From a virus, in IMG/VR virus record IMGVR_UViG_3300044467_000121, positions 1-33,935 of that record: a DNA stretch of 33,935 nt; one strand, 5' to 3'. The stretch's first letter is position 1. Every line of letters starts with the position of its first letter. The notes below the pieces were generated by a model. It saw only the letters and a list, made by a program, of their open reading frames with translations, did not search any database and was not told where the DNA came from. The position numbers and the translations under genes were made by a program. This document shows, one piece after another, positions 6,747 through 15,194 of this stretch.

Positions 6747-8747
6747 GTGGCGCTCGGCCTCACGAACAGGGGGAGCGGCAACCACAACACGGGGGCCGCC
6801 TCCTTCCCGCTCTCACCCGGCGGCAACTTCGCCGCCGGGTCGTGGGCTGTCCTGTGCGTGGCGGCCGACAACTCGGCATCGGGCGGTTCGACCAACAACT
6901 TCACTACGGTCACCGACAGCATCGGCAACACGTGGACGAAGCGCCGCTCGCCGGTCTTCGACAACGGCGCCGCGAGTGCCGGTGTGCAGGGCGCGATCTG
7001 GACCACCGCCCAGGACGTGGGCCCGCTCCAGACCGGGACCGTCATCACGGTCAGCTTCGGCGCGACGACGACCGCCAAGACGTGGACGCTGACGGAGGTC
7101 ACGAAGGCTGCCGGCGATGTGATCCAGTACGTCACCGGTGGCGACAAGGCGGCCGGAGCCACCGGCACGGGCCTGACCTCCGGGGCGACCGGGACGATCG
7201 CGGTCGGAGACGCCGTCGTCGCGGCGTTCTTCATCGAGGCGGGCACGACCCAGAGCCTGAGCGCGGCGGACACGGACTCGACGAACGGCTCGTGGTCGAC
7301 GAACCAGTACAACGAGATCGGCTCGACGACCTCGGGGTCGGTCATCGTGTCGCAGGGCAAGGTCCAGACGACCACCCCGAGCACGCAGACCTACGACGTC
7401 ACGCTCGGAATCTCATCCGACTATCACGGCTCGTGGATCGTCCTGCACGCGATGACGCCGGTCACGGTGACTCCCGACGTCGCGTCCCTGGTCACGGCGG
7501 CGTTCGCTCCGACGATCCGACTCGACAAGATCGCGACCCCGCCGACGCTGGGCCTGACGGCCACGAGCTTCGCGCCGGCCGTGGCGGCGCCACGGCTCGT
7601 CGCACCGGGCGTTGCTTCGCTAGCGGCGACTCTCTTCGCCCCGGCCGTGGCCACCCCCCGCCTGGCGACGCCGGCGCCCCTCTCCCTGGCGACCTCCGCA
7701 TTCGCCCCGACGATCGAGGCGAGCGCCAACGCGCGGGTCACGCCCGGCGTCGCCGTCCTGGCGCTCACGTCGCTCGCGCCGATCGTGTCCGCCCCTCGCC
7801 TGGTCACGCCAGATACTCTGAGCCTGGTCATGGCCGCCCTCGCCGCGGCGGTCAGCGCGACCGCGAACGTGCGCCCGGTCCCGGGCAGCGCGGCGATCGT
7901 GACGGCGGGCTTCGCCCCGACCGTCCTCAGCCCGCAGCTGGTCACCCCGGGCGTGCTCGGGCTCGTCACGGCCGGCTTCGCGCCGCTCGTCGTCGCGCCC
8001 CGCCTCGTGAGCCCGGGTGTCCACGCGATCGCGACCGCGACGTTCGCCCCCCTGGTCGCGACGCCTCGGCTGGCGGTTCCGGCGCACGTCGCGCTCGAGA
8101 CCACGGCGTTCGCTCCGACGGTCTCGGCGAGCGATCACCAGGTCGCCACGCCGACCGTCGCCCCCCTGGCGCTGGCGGCGTTCGTTCCGACGGTCTCCGC
8201 GCCGCGGACCGTCACCCCGGGGACGAGGGTCCTCGCGGCCGCCGCGTTCGCTCCGACCGTGTCGGTCTCGGACGCGACGGCGATCGTGCCGTCGCCGGCA
8301 GCCCTGAGCCTGACGTCGCTCGAGCCGACCGTGTTCACGCCTCGCCTCGCGACCCCCGATCGCGTGGCCCTCGCGATGACCGCTTTCGCACCGGGCGTGG
8401 TCGCGACCGACCACCAGCGAGCCACCCCGGCGCCGGCCTCGCTCGCGTTCTCCGCGTTCGCCCCCGACGTGTCCGCCGGCGGCGGGATCACGCCAGGACC
8501 GGGCACGCTCAACCTGACCGCCTTCGCACCCGGCGTCGTCGCTACCGACAACCGCGTCGCGCGCCCGGCGTCGGCGGCCCTCGCCCTGACCGCCTTTCCG
8601 CCGATCGTCGAGACGTACGCGGACTGGCCGTTCGGCGCCATCGGGACCGTCACGACGCGCCGGCACGTCGGGACCGTGAGCGGGCCGTCGGCCTTCGGTG
8701 CGTCGGTCCATCAAGCGACCTATCGAGGCGAGGTGAGCCGTGAGTAA
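6747..8747 (+). CDS. Large repeat protein: beta domain plus about 17 Pro/Ala-rich repeats
   Basis: The 666-residue product starts at a GTG directly after the preceding TAG. Residues 1-240 are Gly/Ser/Thr-rich with a beta-sandwich profile, as in phage surface or lectin-like domains. Residues 241-628 are about 17 tandem repeats of 22-23 residues. The shared core reads roughly TPG-x-x-x-L-x-x-x-x-FAP-x-V followed by APRLV or SASDHQ-type ends. A short unique tail of about 38 residues follows. No signal peptide is seen. The repeats would form a long, stiff or beta-spiral stalk, so a head fibre or surface display protein is likely. The sugar-gene cassette close by suggests the Thr/Pro-rich repeats could be glycosylated. 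Confidence 0.75.
   Translation: MALGLTNRGSGNHNTGAASFPLSPGGNFAAGSWAVLCVAADNSASGGSTNNFTTVTDSIGNTWTKRRSPVFDNGAASAGVQGAIWTTAQDVGPLQTGTVITVSFGATTTAKTWTLTEVTKAAGDVIQYVTGGDKAAGATGTGLTSGATGTIAVGDAVVAAFFIEAGTTQSLSAADTDSTNGSWSTNQYNEIGSTTSGSVIVSQGKVQTTTPSTQTYDVTLGISSDYHGSWIVLHAMTPVTVTPDVASLVTAAFAPTIRLDKIATPPTLGLTATSFAPAVAAPRLVAPGVASLAATLFAPAVATPRLATPAPLSLATSAFAPTIEASANARVTPGVAVLALTSLAPIVSAPRLVTPDTLSLVMAALAAAVSATANVRPVPGSAAIVTAGFAPTVLSPQLVTPGVLGLVTAGFAPLVVAPRLVSPGVHAIATATFAPLVATPRLAVPAHVALETTAFAPTVSASDHQVATPTVAPLALAAFVPTVSAPRTVTPGTRVLAAAAFAPTVSVSDATAIVPSPAALSLTSLEPTVFTPRLATPDRVALAMTAFAPGVVATDHQRATPAPASLAFSAFAPDVSAGGGITPGPGTLNLTAFAPGVVATDNRVARPASAALALTAFPPIVETYADWPFGAIGTVTTRRHVGTVSGPSAFGASVHQATYRGEVSRE
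7467..8630 (+). repeat. About 17 tandem 66-69 base coding repeats
   Basis: These encode the 22-23 residue units of the long repeat protein. The amino acid core FAP(T/A/G/L)V recurs at regular spacing, while the DNA copies have diverged at many positions. The repeats are therefore old and maintained by selection at protein level rather than recently duplicated. Shorter (22) and longer (23) units are mixed, the longer ones often ending in a Ser/Asp/His-type turn. Confidence 0.8.
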
Positions 8748-9108
8748 CCTGACCATCATCCGGGGCGACGACGCCACCTTCGACGTCGACATCACCGCCG
8801 ACGGCGCGGAGCTCCCCATCGAGGACGCGCTCGCCGTGACGTTCACCGCGAAGCGGAGCGCCGTCGACGACGACGTCGACGCGCTGATCCGGAAGGACCT
8901 CGATTACGGGATCACGATCGACGGCAACGCCGCCCACGTGGCGATCGAGGCCGCGGACACGCGTGACCTCGCCGCCCCGATGGCGCTGCTCTGGGACCTG
9001 GAGGTGGTCGACGCCGACGGGCTGACCCACACGGTGGCGGTCGGCTACCTGCGCATCGAGGCCGACGTGACCCGCGAGTCCGGGTTCGTCGCCGGGTCCG
9101 GTTCGTGA
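8740..9108 (+). CDS. Probable beta-sandwich virion protein, BppU-N-like
   Basis: The 122-residue product opens with LTIIRGDDATFDVDIT and continues with alternating beta strands, TAKRS, LIRKDLDYGI and a LLWDLEVVDADG strand. This pattern resembles the N-terminal domain of phage baseplate upper proteins and related small structural proteins that anchor fibres. The resemblance is by eye only. The GTG start overlaps the repeat-protein stop by 8 bases, so the two are likely translated together and may form one surface structure. Confidence 0.6.
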   Translation: MSNLTIIRGDDATFDVDITADGAELPIEDALAVTFTAKRSAVDDDVDALIRKDLDYGITIDGNAAHVAIEAADTRDLAAPMALLWDLEVVDADGLTHTVAVGYLRIEADVTRESGFVAGSGS

Positions 9109-9425
9109 GCGAGCTCAGCGGCGACGACCTGCCGCGCGACGACGAATGGATCGACGTCGGCGGCGGCGTCCGGATCACGGCTCCGGAGCCGATGACGCAC
9201 GAGGGCAAGGAGTACCTGGGCTCGTGGTGGTCCCACACCCGGCCCGGCGACGGCCGGCAGGACGGATGGGCGCGGATGCTGTTCGGCGGCCCCTTCCACG
9301 TCCTCGTCTCGACTGACCCGCTGACGATCGAGCCGTCGATCCTCTGCGGGAGCATCGGGAGGCCCGACGTCGGCTGCGGGCGCCACGGGTACATCCGCGA
9401 CGGTCGGTGGATCGACGCCGGATGA
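9105..9425 (+). CDS. DUF6527-like small protein
   Basis: The 106-residue product ends in the segment LTIEPSI, then CG-x-HGYI and RDGRWIDAG. This pattern resembles small phage and bacterial DUF6527-type proteins: a beta segment with TIxPSI, a Cys/His-containing CGxHxxI, then W near the end. The role of such proteins is unknown. Additional Cys residues (about 81 and 91) could join a metal site. Both ends overlap neighbouring genes. The family call is a visual match only. Confidence 0.55.
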   Translation: MSELSGDDLPRDDEWIDVGGGVRITAPEPMTHEGKEYLGSWWSHTRPGDGRQDGWARMLFGGPFHVLVSTDPLTIEPSILCGSIGRPDVGCGRHGYIRDGRWIDAG

Positions 9426-9961
9426 CGCCGATCCGCTGCTTCATGGTCGAGCTCGTCAACCCGCACTCGAAGACGGAGATGGTCCGGTCGTACTGCTCGA
9501 TCGCGGACTGCGAGCGCGCCCATGAGTCCGACGAGCGCGGGTCGCGGCGCCACGTCGAGGCGGAAGCGTGGACGTCCGAGGTCTGGGACGTCCTGCGGGT
9601 CGACAGCGGCGATGTGATCGCGACCGACGCCTGGTCGCTCTCGATGTGTCGCATCCCCGGCGCGATGTTCTGGTCGAGCATCGGCGATCGCCAGGCCGAC
9701 GAGCACCTCGCCGGCTCCAGGCTCTTCGCGTCCGGGCCTCAGCTCCAGGTGATCCTGCCGGACAACAACCCGTGGAACATCGACGCTCGGGCGAACAACT
9801 GCGGCAAGCCCGCCGACTTCGAGCATCGCTGTTGGATCCGCCACGGCGACCCTCCGGCGATCACCGTCGACAAGGGCGGCCTGACCTGTACGGCGGGCGC
9901 CGGGTCGATCGACAGCGGGACGTGGCACGGGTTCCTGCGCGCCGGAGAGCTCGTCGCGTGA
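9422..9961 (+). CDS. Protein of unknown function next to the glycan cassette
   Basis: The 179-residue product starts at ATG 9422 overlapping the preceding stop (ATGA). It has many Trp, Cys and His residues. The C-terminal part (NNPWNIDARANNCGKPADFEHRCW, then a TCTAGAGSIDSG strand) looks like a compact beta domain. No catalytic motif is recognised. It is the last gene before the glycosyltransferases and is coupled to the first of them. It could be a small virion protein or an accessory to glycan transfer, but nothing in the sequence decides this. Confidence 0.6.
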   Translation: MTPIRCFMVELVNPHSKTEMVRSYCSIADCERAHESDERGSRRHVEAEAWTSEVWDVLRVDSGDVIATDAWSLSMCRIPGAMFWSSIGDRQADEHLAGSRLFASGPQLQVILPDNNPWNIDARANNCGKPADFEHRCWIRHGDPPAITVDKGGLTCTAGAGSIDSGTWHGFLRAGELVA

Positions 9962-10656
9962 GCATCGTCGTCGTGATGCCGTCACGCGGCAGGCCGGAAC
10001 GTGCTGCCGAGGCCGTCCAGGCCATCCTGGACACCGCGGTCCTCTCCGACACGCGCGTCTGGCTCGCGGTCGATGCCGACGATCCCGCCCTGCTCCGCTA
10101 CGACGCGTTGGCGGTCGGCCGGGTCACGGAGGTGATCCTCGCGCCCGACGAGACCGGCGACCTGACGCGGGCGACGAACGCGGTGTCCATGCGGCTCGCG
10201 GCGGACGACCCGACGGCGGTGATCGGCAACCTCGGGGACGACCACGTGTGCCGCACCGTAGGCTGGGACCGGTCGGTCGCCGACGCGCTCGCGCGGCCCG
10301 GGATCGCCTACGGCGACGACCTGATCCACGGCGCGAACCTGCCGACCGCCCCGTTCATCTCGGCCCAGATCGTGCGCGCCCTCGGCTGGTACGCGATGCC
10401 GGCCTGTCGCCACCTGTTCATCGACACCGTCTGGCGGGACATCGGCATCGAGACCGGCACGCTCCGCTACCTCCCGTCCGTGGTCATCGAGCACCTGCAT
10501 CCGCTCGTCGACAAGGCGGAGTGGGACGAGGGCTACCGCCTGGCGAACTCGGAAGAGACGACCAGCCACGACCGGGCGGCCTACGAACGGTGGCGTGAGA
10601 CGGCGATGGCCGCCGACGTCGACCGCGTCCAGCGAGCGCTCCGGGGGGCGGCATGA
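9958..10656 (+). CDS. GT-A type glycosyltransferase-like protein
   Basis: The 232-residue product opens with IVVVMPSRGRPERAAEAV, the nucleotide-sugar binding start of GT-A (family 2-like) glycosyltransferases. An acidic metal-binding triad, GDDH with D94-D95-H96, follows at the usual distance. The later FIDTVWRDIG and VVIEHLHP segments fit acceptor-side elements of phage enzymes of this type. It should transfer a sugar from a nucleotide donor to a virion or host acceptor in the cytoplasm. It is coupled by GTGA to the gene before and ATGA to the gene after. Confidence 0.75.
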   Translation: MSIVVVMPSRGRPERAAEAVQAILDTAVLSDTRVWLAVDADDPALLRYDALAVGRVTEVILAPDETGDLTRATNAVSMRLAADDPTAVIGNLGDDHVCRTVGWDRSVADALARPGIAYGDDLIHGANLPTAPFISAQIVRALGWYAMPACRHLFIDTVWRDIGIETGTLRYLPSVVIEHLHPLVDKAEWDEGYRLANSEETTSHDRAAYERWRETAMAADVDRVQRALRGAA

Positions 10657-11282
10657 TCGACGCCGTCGAGCTCCGCGGCGTTCGGCTCCGCCTGCACCCC
10701 GAGGGCGAGGGCGTGTCCGACGGGATCCGGCGCTCGGGCGACTTCTACGAGGCGGCCATCCTCGACTACGTCCGTAACCGCCACCTGGGCCAGCGGGTCA
10801 TCGTCGACGCCGGCGCGAACGTCGGGAACCACACGGCCTACTTCGCCCGCTTCCTGGCCCACGATCGGATCCACGCCTTCGAGCCGATCGCGGCGAACTA
10901 CGCGCTGCTCTGCGAGAACGTCGCGGCCTTCGCGACCGTCACGACGCACCAGGTCGCGCTGTCGGACGGCCCGCGGGTCCTCCGGATGGAGCCGAACCCG
11001 GCCAACATGGGCGCCTGTCTCGTGACCGACGAGGGCTCGCTCGAGGTCGACGCCGTCGCCCTCGACAGCCTCGGCCTCTCGAACGTCACGCTGGTCAAGG
11101 TGGACGTCGAGAACCACGAGGCGACCCTCCTCCTGGGCGCGGCGGAGACGATCGCCCGCGACCACCCCCTGATCCTGATCGAGGACTGGACCTACGGCGG
11201 CATCGCCGAGATGTTGCCCGGCTACGAGATGGAGATGGCATGGCCCGACGCGTTCACCTACCTGTACCGGTGGGCGTCGTGA
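10653..11282 (+). CDS. FkbM-family SAM-dependent methyltransferase
   Basis: The 209-residue product has the SAM-binding loop VDAGANVGNH at 51-60, an acidic strand end at E77 (HAFEPIAANY), and the LDSLGL, LVKVDVENHEATLLLGA block that marks FkbM-type methyltransferases. Enzymes of this family O-methylate sugars and other small hydroxylated groups. In this setting the likely substrate is a glycan or activated sugar from the adjacent cassette. It lies in an unbroken overlapping run of genes. Confidence 0.85.
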   Translation: MIDAVELRGVRLRLHPEGEGVSDGIRRSGDFYEAAILDYVRNRHLGQRVIVDAGANVGNHTAYFARFLAHDRIHAFEPIAANYALLCENVAAFATVTTHQVALSDGPRVLRMEPNPANMGACLVTDEGSLEVDAVALDSLGLSNVTLVKVDVENHEATLLLGAAETIARDHPLILIEDWTYGGIAEMLPGYEMEMAWPDAFTYLYRWAS

Positions 11283-12244
11283 GAGGCCTGACCGGGAACG
11301 TCCTCGTGACCGGCGGATCCGGCTCGCTCGGCGGAGCCATCCTCGCCCGTGCGTTCGCCGAGTGCTGGGATGCCTCGTTCGTCGTCTACTCCCGGGACGA
11401 GGTGAAGCAGGCGGCGATGCGCGACCGCTTCCCCGCGGTCCGCTTCGTCCTCGGCGACGTGCGCGACAGCGACTCGCTCGAGACGGCCATGCGCGGGGTC
11501 GACGTGGTGGTCCACGCCGCGGCCTACAAGCGAGTGCCCGAGGCCGAGCGCGAGACGATGGCCTGCGTCCAGGCCAACGTGGTCGGCTCGATGAACGTCG
11601 TGCGCGAGGCGCTCCGTGCCGCGGTCCCGCGGGTCATCGGGATCTCGACCGACAAGGCCTGCGCGCCGATCAACGCGTATGGCCAGAGCAAGGCGCTCAT
11701 GGAGCGGCTCTACCAGGCGGCCGTCCGCCCGACGGGACCCGCCTTCACGCTCGTGCGATACGGGAACGTGATCGCGAGCACCGGATCGGTCGTCCCCGCG
11801 CTCCTGGCCCAGGCCGCCGCCGGCGGTCCGATCACGCTCACCGATCCGGCGATGACCCGTTTCTGGATCACCCTCGACGACGCGGTCGACCTCATCCTCG
11901 TCGGCCTCGAGCTCGAGTCGGGCTCGATCCTCATCCCGAAGTCGCGCTCGTCGACGATGGCGGTCATGGCCGAGGCGGTCGCCCCGGGCGTCGCGCAGGT
12001 CAACGTCGGCTTCCGGGCGGGCGAGAAGCGACACGAGCAGCTGCTGAACGCCCACGAGGCTCCGTACGCCCGCGACGTCGGGCGACACTACGTCCTCGGC
12101 CCCCTGACCGGCGACCGCCACGGCGAGCTTGCCGAGGGCTTCGAGTACCGCTCCGACACGGCGGCGAAGATCGACGTCGGGGAACTGCGCGCCATCATCG
12201 CGCACATGGCCAGCGGCGAGACCGTCCGGGCGATCACGCCGTGA
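11279..12244 (+). CDS. pseB: PseB/FlaA1-like UDP-GlcNAc 4,6-dehydratase
   Basis: The 321-residue short-chain dehydrogenase/reductase has the NAD(P) loop TGGSGSLGG at 11-19, HAAAYKRVP near 79-87, STDKACAPINAYGQSK at 123-138 (catalytic D125-K126 and Y134), RYGNVIASTGSVVP at 160-173 and MTRFWITLDDAVDLIL at 192-207. These are the hallmarks of FlaA1/PseB, which turns UDP-GlcNAc into the 4-keto-6-deoxy sugar, first step of pseudaminic acid and related deoxy-amino sugars. The GTG at 11279, overlapping the preceding stop, is preferred over a GTG at 11240 that would overlap by more than 40 bases. None of the later pathway genes is seen here. Confidence 0.85.
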   Translation: MRGLTGNVLVTGGSGSLGGAILARAFAECWDASFVVYSRDEVKQAAMRDRFPAVRFVLGDVRDSDSLETAMRGVDVVVHAAAYKRVPEAERETMACVQANVVGSMNVVREALRAAVPRVIGISTDKACAPINAYGQSKALMERLYQAAVRPTGPAFTLVRYGNVIASTGSVVPALLAQAAAGGPITLTDPAMTRFWITLDDAVDLILVGLELESGSILIPKSRSSTMAVMAEAVAPGVAQVNVGFRAGEKRHEQLLNAHEAPYARDVGRHYVLGPLTGDRHGELAEGFEYRSDTAAKIDVGELRAIIAHMASGETVRAITP

Positions 12245-14208
12245 TCCCCCGCATCCTGCATCACGTCTGGATCGGCCCGCGTCCGGTTCCCGAGGAATGG
12301 GCGGCGGCATGGCGGACCATGCACCCCGGCTGGGAGCACCGCATCTGGCGCGAGGATGATATCGACACCCTCGACGTGCCGCGCCGGGATGTTTATGACG
12401 CCTACATGCGCGACGGCATCTGGCACGGTGCCGCGGACCTCGCCCGGATCGCCATCCTCGACGCTGTGGGCGGTGTCTACGTGGACATCGACAGCCGCCC
12501 GCTGCGGACGCTCGAGGGCGCCCCGTTCATGGCCGAGGGGTTTTTCGCCGCCTATGAGCCTCCGAACCCGCACCTTCCTGGCCGTGTCGCCAACGGCACC
12601 ATCGGCTCCGAGCCCGGGCACCCGGTCATCAAGACGTACCGGCGACTCGTCGAGGAGCTCCAGACGTTCGAGGAGCCATGGGCGACCTGCGGGGGCACGA
12701 CGCTGACCGAGGCGATGGCGCTGCACGACCAACGTCCGCTCCCGGCCCGGACGTTCTACCCGAAGAGCTGGAGCGGGAAGCCCGTCCACGGCAGCGAGAC
12801 CTCGTATGCCGAGCACTTCTGGGCGACGACCAACTACGGATACCCCCTCCGCACCGTGGTCCTCGTCCCCCGACGAGCGGGCGACCCCACTCGCGACGCC
12901 AACTGGGAGTGGTGCCGGCGCATCTGGACGCAGCAGGGCTGGCCCATCTTCGAGGGGCACCACGACGAGCCCGGTCTGTTCAATGCCTCGAAGGCGCGCA
13001 ACGCGGCGGCGGAGGCCGCGGGTGACTGGGATGTCGCCATCTTCGCGGACGCCGATACGGTGCCCTGGGACTGGCGCCAGGTGAAGGCTGGTGTGGACCT
13101 CGCGCTCCGGACCGGCAAGTTCATCCGGCCGTTCACGACCTACCACATGCTCGACGAGGCGGGGTCCGCATCGTTCATGGCGACCGGGGTGATCCCCCGG
13201 CACGGCATCCGACGCCTGCGCGAATCGGCCTACGGTGGCATCCACATCGTGCCGCGACGCCTGTGGGACGCCTCCGGCGGTTACGACGAGCGGTTCCTCG
13301 GCTGGGGCTCGGAGGACGCAGCATTCCAGTTCGCCTGCACCGTGCTGGGCGGCTACAAGGCGCTCCGCGGCGACGTGTACCACCTGTGGCACCCCATGCA
13401 GCCGCGTGATCCGTCGACGCCGCAGTTCGGGGCCAACATCGCGTTGGGTGCCCGATACCGCGCCATCCACCGCCCGGACCGGATGCGCGCGCTGATCGCG
13501 GAGCACACGGGCAAGGCTCCGGTTCGGAGCAGGCCGTCGGTCGGCGCCGTCGTGATCACCAACGGGCGACGCGAGTGCATCGCCCGGACCATCCCCTCGC
13601 TCGAGGAGAAGGTCGGACCGTTCACCGAGCGCGTGATCTGCGACGACTCGGGAGACCCGGAGTACGCGGCCTGGCTCGGCGAGTCGTTCCCCGACTGGAG
13701 CATCAGGGCGCACGACCATCTCGGTCACGGCCCCGCCGTCCGCTTCGCGATGGGCGCGGCCGCGGACATGGACGCTGACTGGGTCTTCTGGTGCGAGGAC
13801 GACCTCGAGTTCCAGCGGCGCGTCGACCTGGCCGCGATCGTCGACGTGATGGAGGAGGAGGGCGACGACCTGAAGCAGATGGTCATCAAGCGCCAGGCCT
13901 GGTTCCCCAAGGAGATCGAGGCCGGCGGGATGATCGAGCGCTTCGACCCGTCCCTCTTCGTGGAGCGCTCGAACGACGGCTCCAGATGGATCGAACACCG
14001 CCAGTTCTTCAGCCTCAACCCGCATCTCGTCAGCCGGGGGCTCCTCGCGGTGCTCCGGCAGAAGTGGCCTGACGTGCCGAACTCCGAGCACCACTTCAGC
14101 CGGCAGCTGTTCAGGGATCGCCGCGTCAGGTGCGGCATCTGGGGCGGGAAGGCGGATCCGCCGCTGGTCCTGCACATCGGCGAGCAGCGGGTCGGGACGG
14201 GATATTGA
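12241..14208 (+). CDS. Three-domain glycosyltransferase
   Basis: The 655-residue product is a fusion of three glycosyltransferase-like modules. Residues 1-200 resemble the Gly_transf_sug group: IPRILHHVWIGP start, AADLARIAIL, and the DXD motif D82-I-D84 in a GGVYVDIDSRP context. Residues about 204-430 resemble GT2/GT7-type enzymes, with D270-A-D272 and a GGYDERFLGWGSEDAAF block near 346-362 typical of galactosyltransferase C-terminal regions. Residues 434-655 start VGAVVITNGRRE and carry an acidic EDD at 519-521. It starts at GTG 12241 over the pseB stop. The fusion could assemble a short oligosaccharide in order. Confidence 0.85.
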   Translation: MIPRILHHVWIGPRPVPEEWAAAWRTMHPGWEHRIWREDDIDTLDVPRRDVYDAYMRDGIWHGAADLARIAILDAVGGVYVDIDSRPLRTLEGAPFMAEGFFAAYEPPNPHLPGRVANGTIGSEPGHPVIKTYRRLVEELQTFEEPWATCGGTTLTEAMALHDQRPLPARTFYPKSWSGKPVHGSETSYAEHFWATTNYGYPLRTVVLVPRRAGDPTRDANWEWCRRIWTQQGWPIFEGHHDEPGLFNASKARNAAAEAAGDWDVAIFADADTVPWDWRQVKAGVDLALRTGKFIRPFTTYHMLDEAGSASFMATGVIPRHGIRRLRESAYGGIHIVPRRLWDASGGYDERFLGWGSEDAAFQFACTVLGGYKALRGDVYHLWHPMQPRDPSTPQFGANIALGARYRAIHRPDRMRALIAEHTGKAPVRSRPSVGAVVITNGRRECIARTIPSLEEKVGPFTERVICDDSGDPEYAAWLGESFPDWSIRAHDHLGHGPAVRFAMGAAADMDADWVFWCEDDLEFQRRVDLAAIVDVMEEEGDDLKQMVIKRQAWFPKEIEAGGMIERFDPSLFVERSNDGSRWIEHRQFFSLNPHLVSRGLLAVLRQKWPDVPNSEHHFSRQLFRDRRVRCGIWGGKADPPLVLHIGEQRVGTGY

Positions 14209-15194
14209 CGCTGACGATCGACGTCTTCGCCTCGAAGTCGTGGTACGTCCCCCACCTCGCGCCCGTCTGGGCGGCCCTCGGCCCCGACGCCGGCACCTTC
14301 CACGTCGCGCCGCCCGCCTGGACCGACGGGGCCGCGCGGATCCGCGGCGCCACGACGGCGCCGCTCGCCGGCGGCGACGTCCCGATCCTGACGATCGGGT
14401 ACCCCGACATGGCGACCGCGAGGAAGGCGGGCCGGACGCGGCTCGCGCTCGGGCAGCACGGCATCGGGCAGTCCTACCTGGGCGCCCTCGCGCCTGACCA
14501 GGAGCCGCACCCGGGCTACCCGGGCGGCGACCGGCAGGACGAGGTCGGGCTGTTCCTGGTCCCGAACGAGACCGCGGCGCGCGTGACTCGCGAGGCGTAC
14601 CCCGCTGCCACCGTCGCGGTCGTCGGCTGCCCGAAGCTCGACGCGCTGCCCGCGCGCCGGCCGGACGGCGGCTCCCCGGTCGTCGCGATCAGTACGCACT
14701 GGGACGCGCGGGTGTCGCCCGAGAGTCAGTCCGCCTGGCGCCACTACCGCGCGACCCTCCTCCGGCTCGGCGCCACGCACCGGGTCATCGGTCACGGTCA
14801 CCCGCGCGAGCTGAGGCGGATCGCGCCGCTCTACCGGGCAGCCGGCATCGAGGTCGTGCCGTCGTTCGACGCGGTGATCGAGCGGGCGTCGGTCTACGTG
14901 TGTGACAACAGCTCGTCGATGTACGAGGCGGCCGCCGCGGGTCTCGCGGTCGTGGTCCTCAACGCGCCGACGTACCGCCGCGAGGTCGAGCACGGGCTCC
15001 GGTTCTGGGCGGCCGCCGGCGTGGGCATCAACGTGGACAGGGCGGCGGAGCTCGAGGCGGCGATCGCCCGGGCGCTGGAGCTCCGTCCTGACGACGTGGC
15101 GGCGCGCGAGCGGACGCTCGACGTCGTGTACCAGCCCCGCCACGGCGCCGCCGAGCTGGCGGCCGCGGCGCTGCGCGCCTGGGCGGATACATAG
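14205..15194 (+). CDS. TagF-like (CDP-glycerol glycerophosphotransferase-like) GT-B transferase
   Basis: The 329-residue product starts at TTG 14205, overlapping the preceding stop, and has two Rossmann-like halves. The C-terminal half contains VYVCDNSSSMYEAAAAGLAVVVLNAP, a signature seen in CDP-glycerol:polyglycerophosphate transferases and related GT-B enzymes; GLRFWAAAGVGI follows. Such enzymes transfer glycerol phosphate or a sugar from a nucleotide carrier. Phage members are often listed without a function. As the last gene of the cassette it may add the terminal or linking unit. A TAG at 15192-15194 ends the operon-like run. Confidence 0.7.
   Translation: MTLTIDVFASKSWYVPHLAPVWAALGPDAGTFHVAPPAWTDGAARIRGATTAPLAGGDVPILTIGYPDMATARKAGRTRLALGQHGIGQSYLGALAPDQEPHPGYPGGDRQDEVGLFLVPNETAARVTREAYPAATVAVVGCPKLDALPARRPDGGSPVVAISTHWDARVSPESQSAWRHYRATLLRLGATHRVIGHGHPRELRRIAPLYRAAGIEVVPSFDAVIERASVYVCDNSSSMYEAAAAGLAVVVLNAPTYRREVEHGLRFWAAAGVGINVDRAAELEAAIARALELRPDDVAARERTLDVVYQPRHGAAELAAAALRAWADT

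Noticed and set aside
7620-8846. Minus-strand open frames opposite the repeat protein
   Set aside because: Apparent repeats here only mirror the plus-strand repeats; no start or ribosome site supports them.
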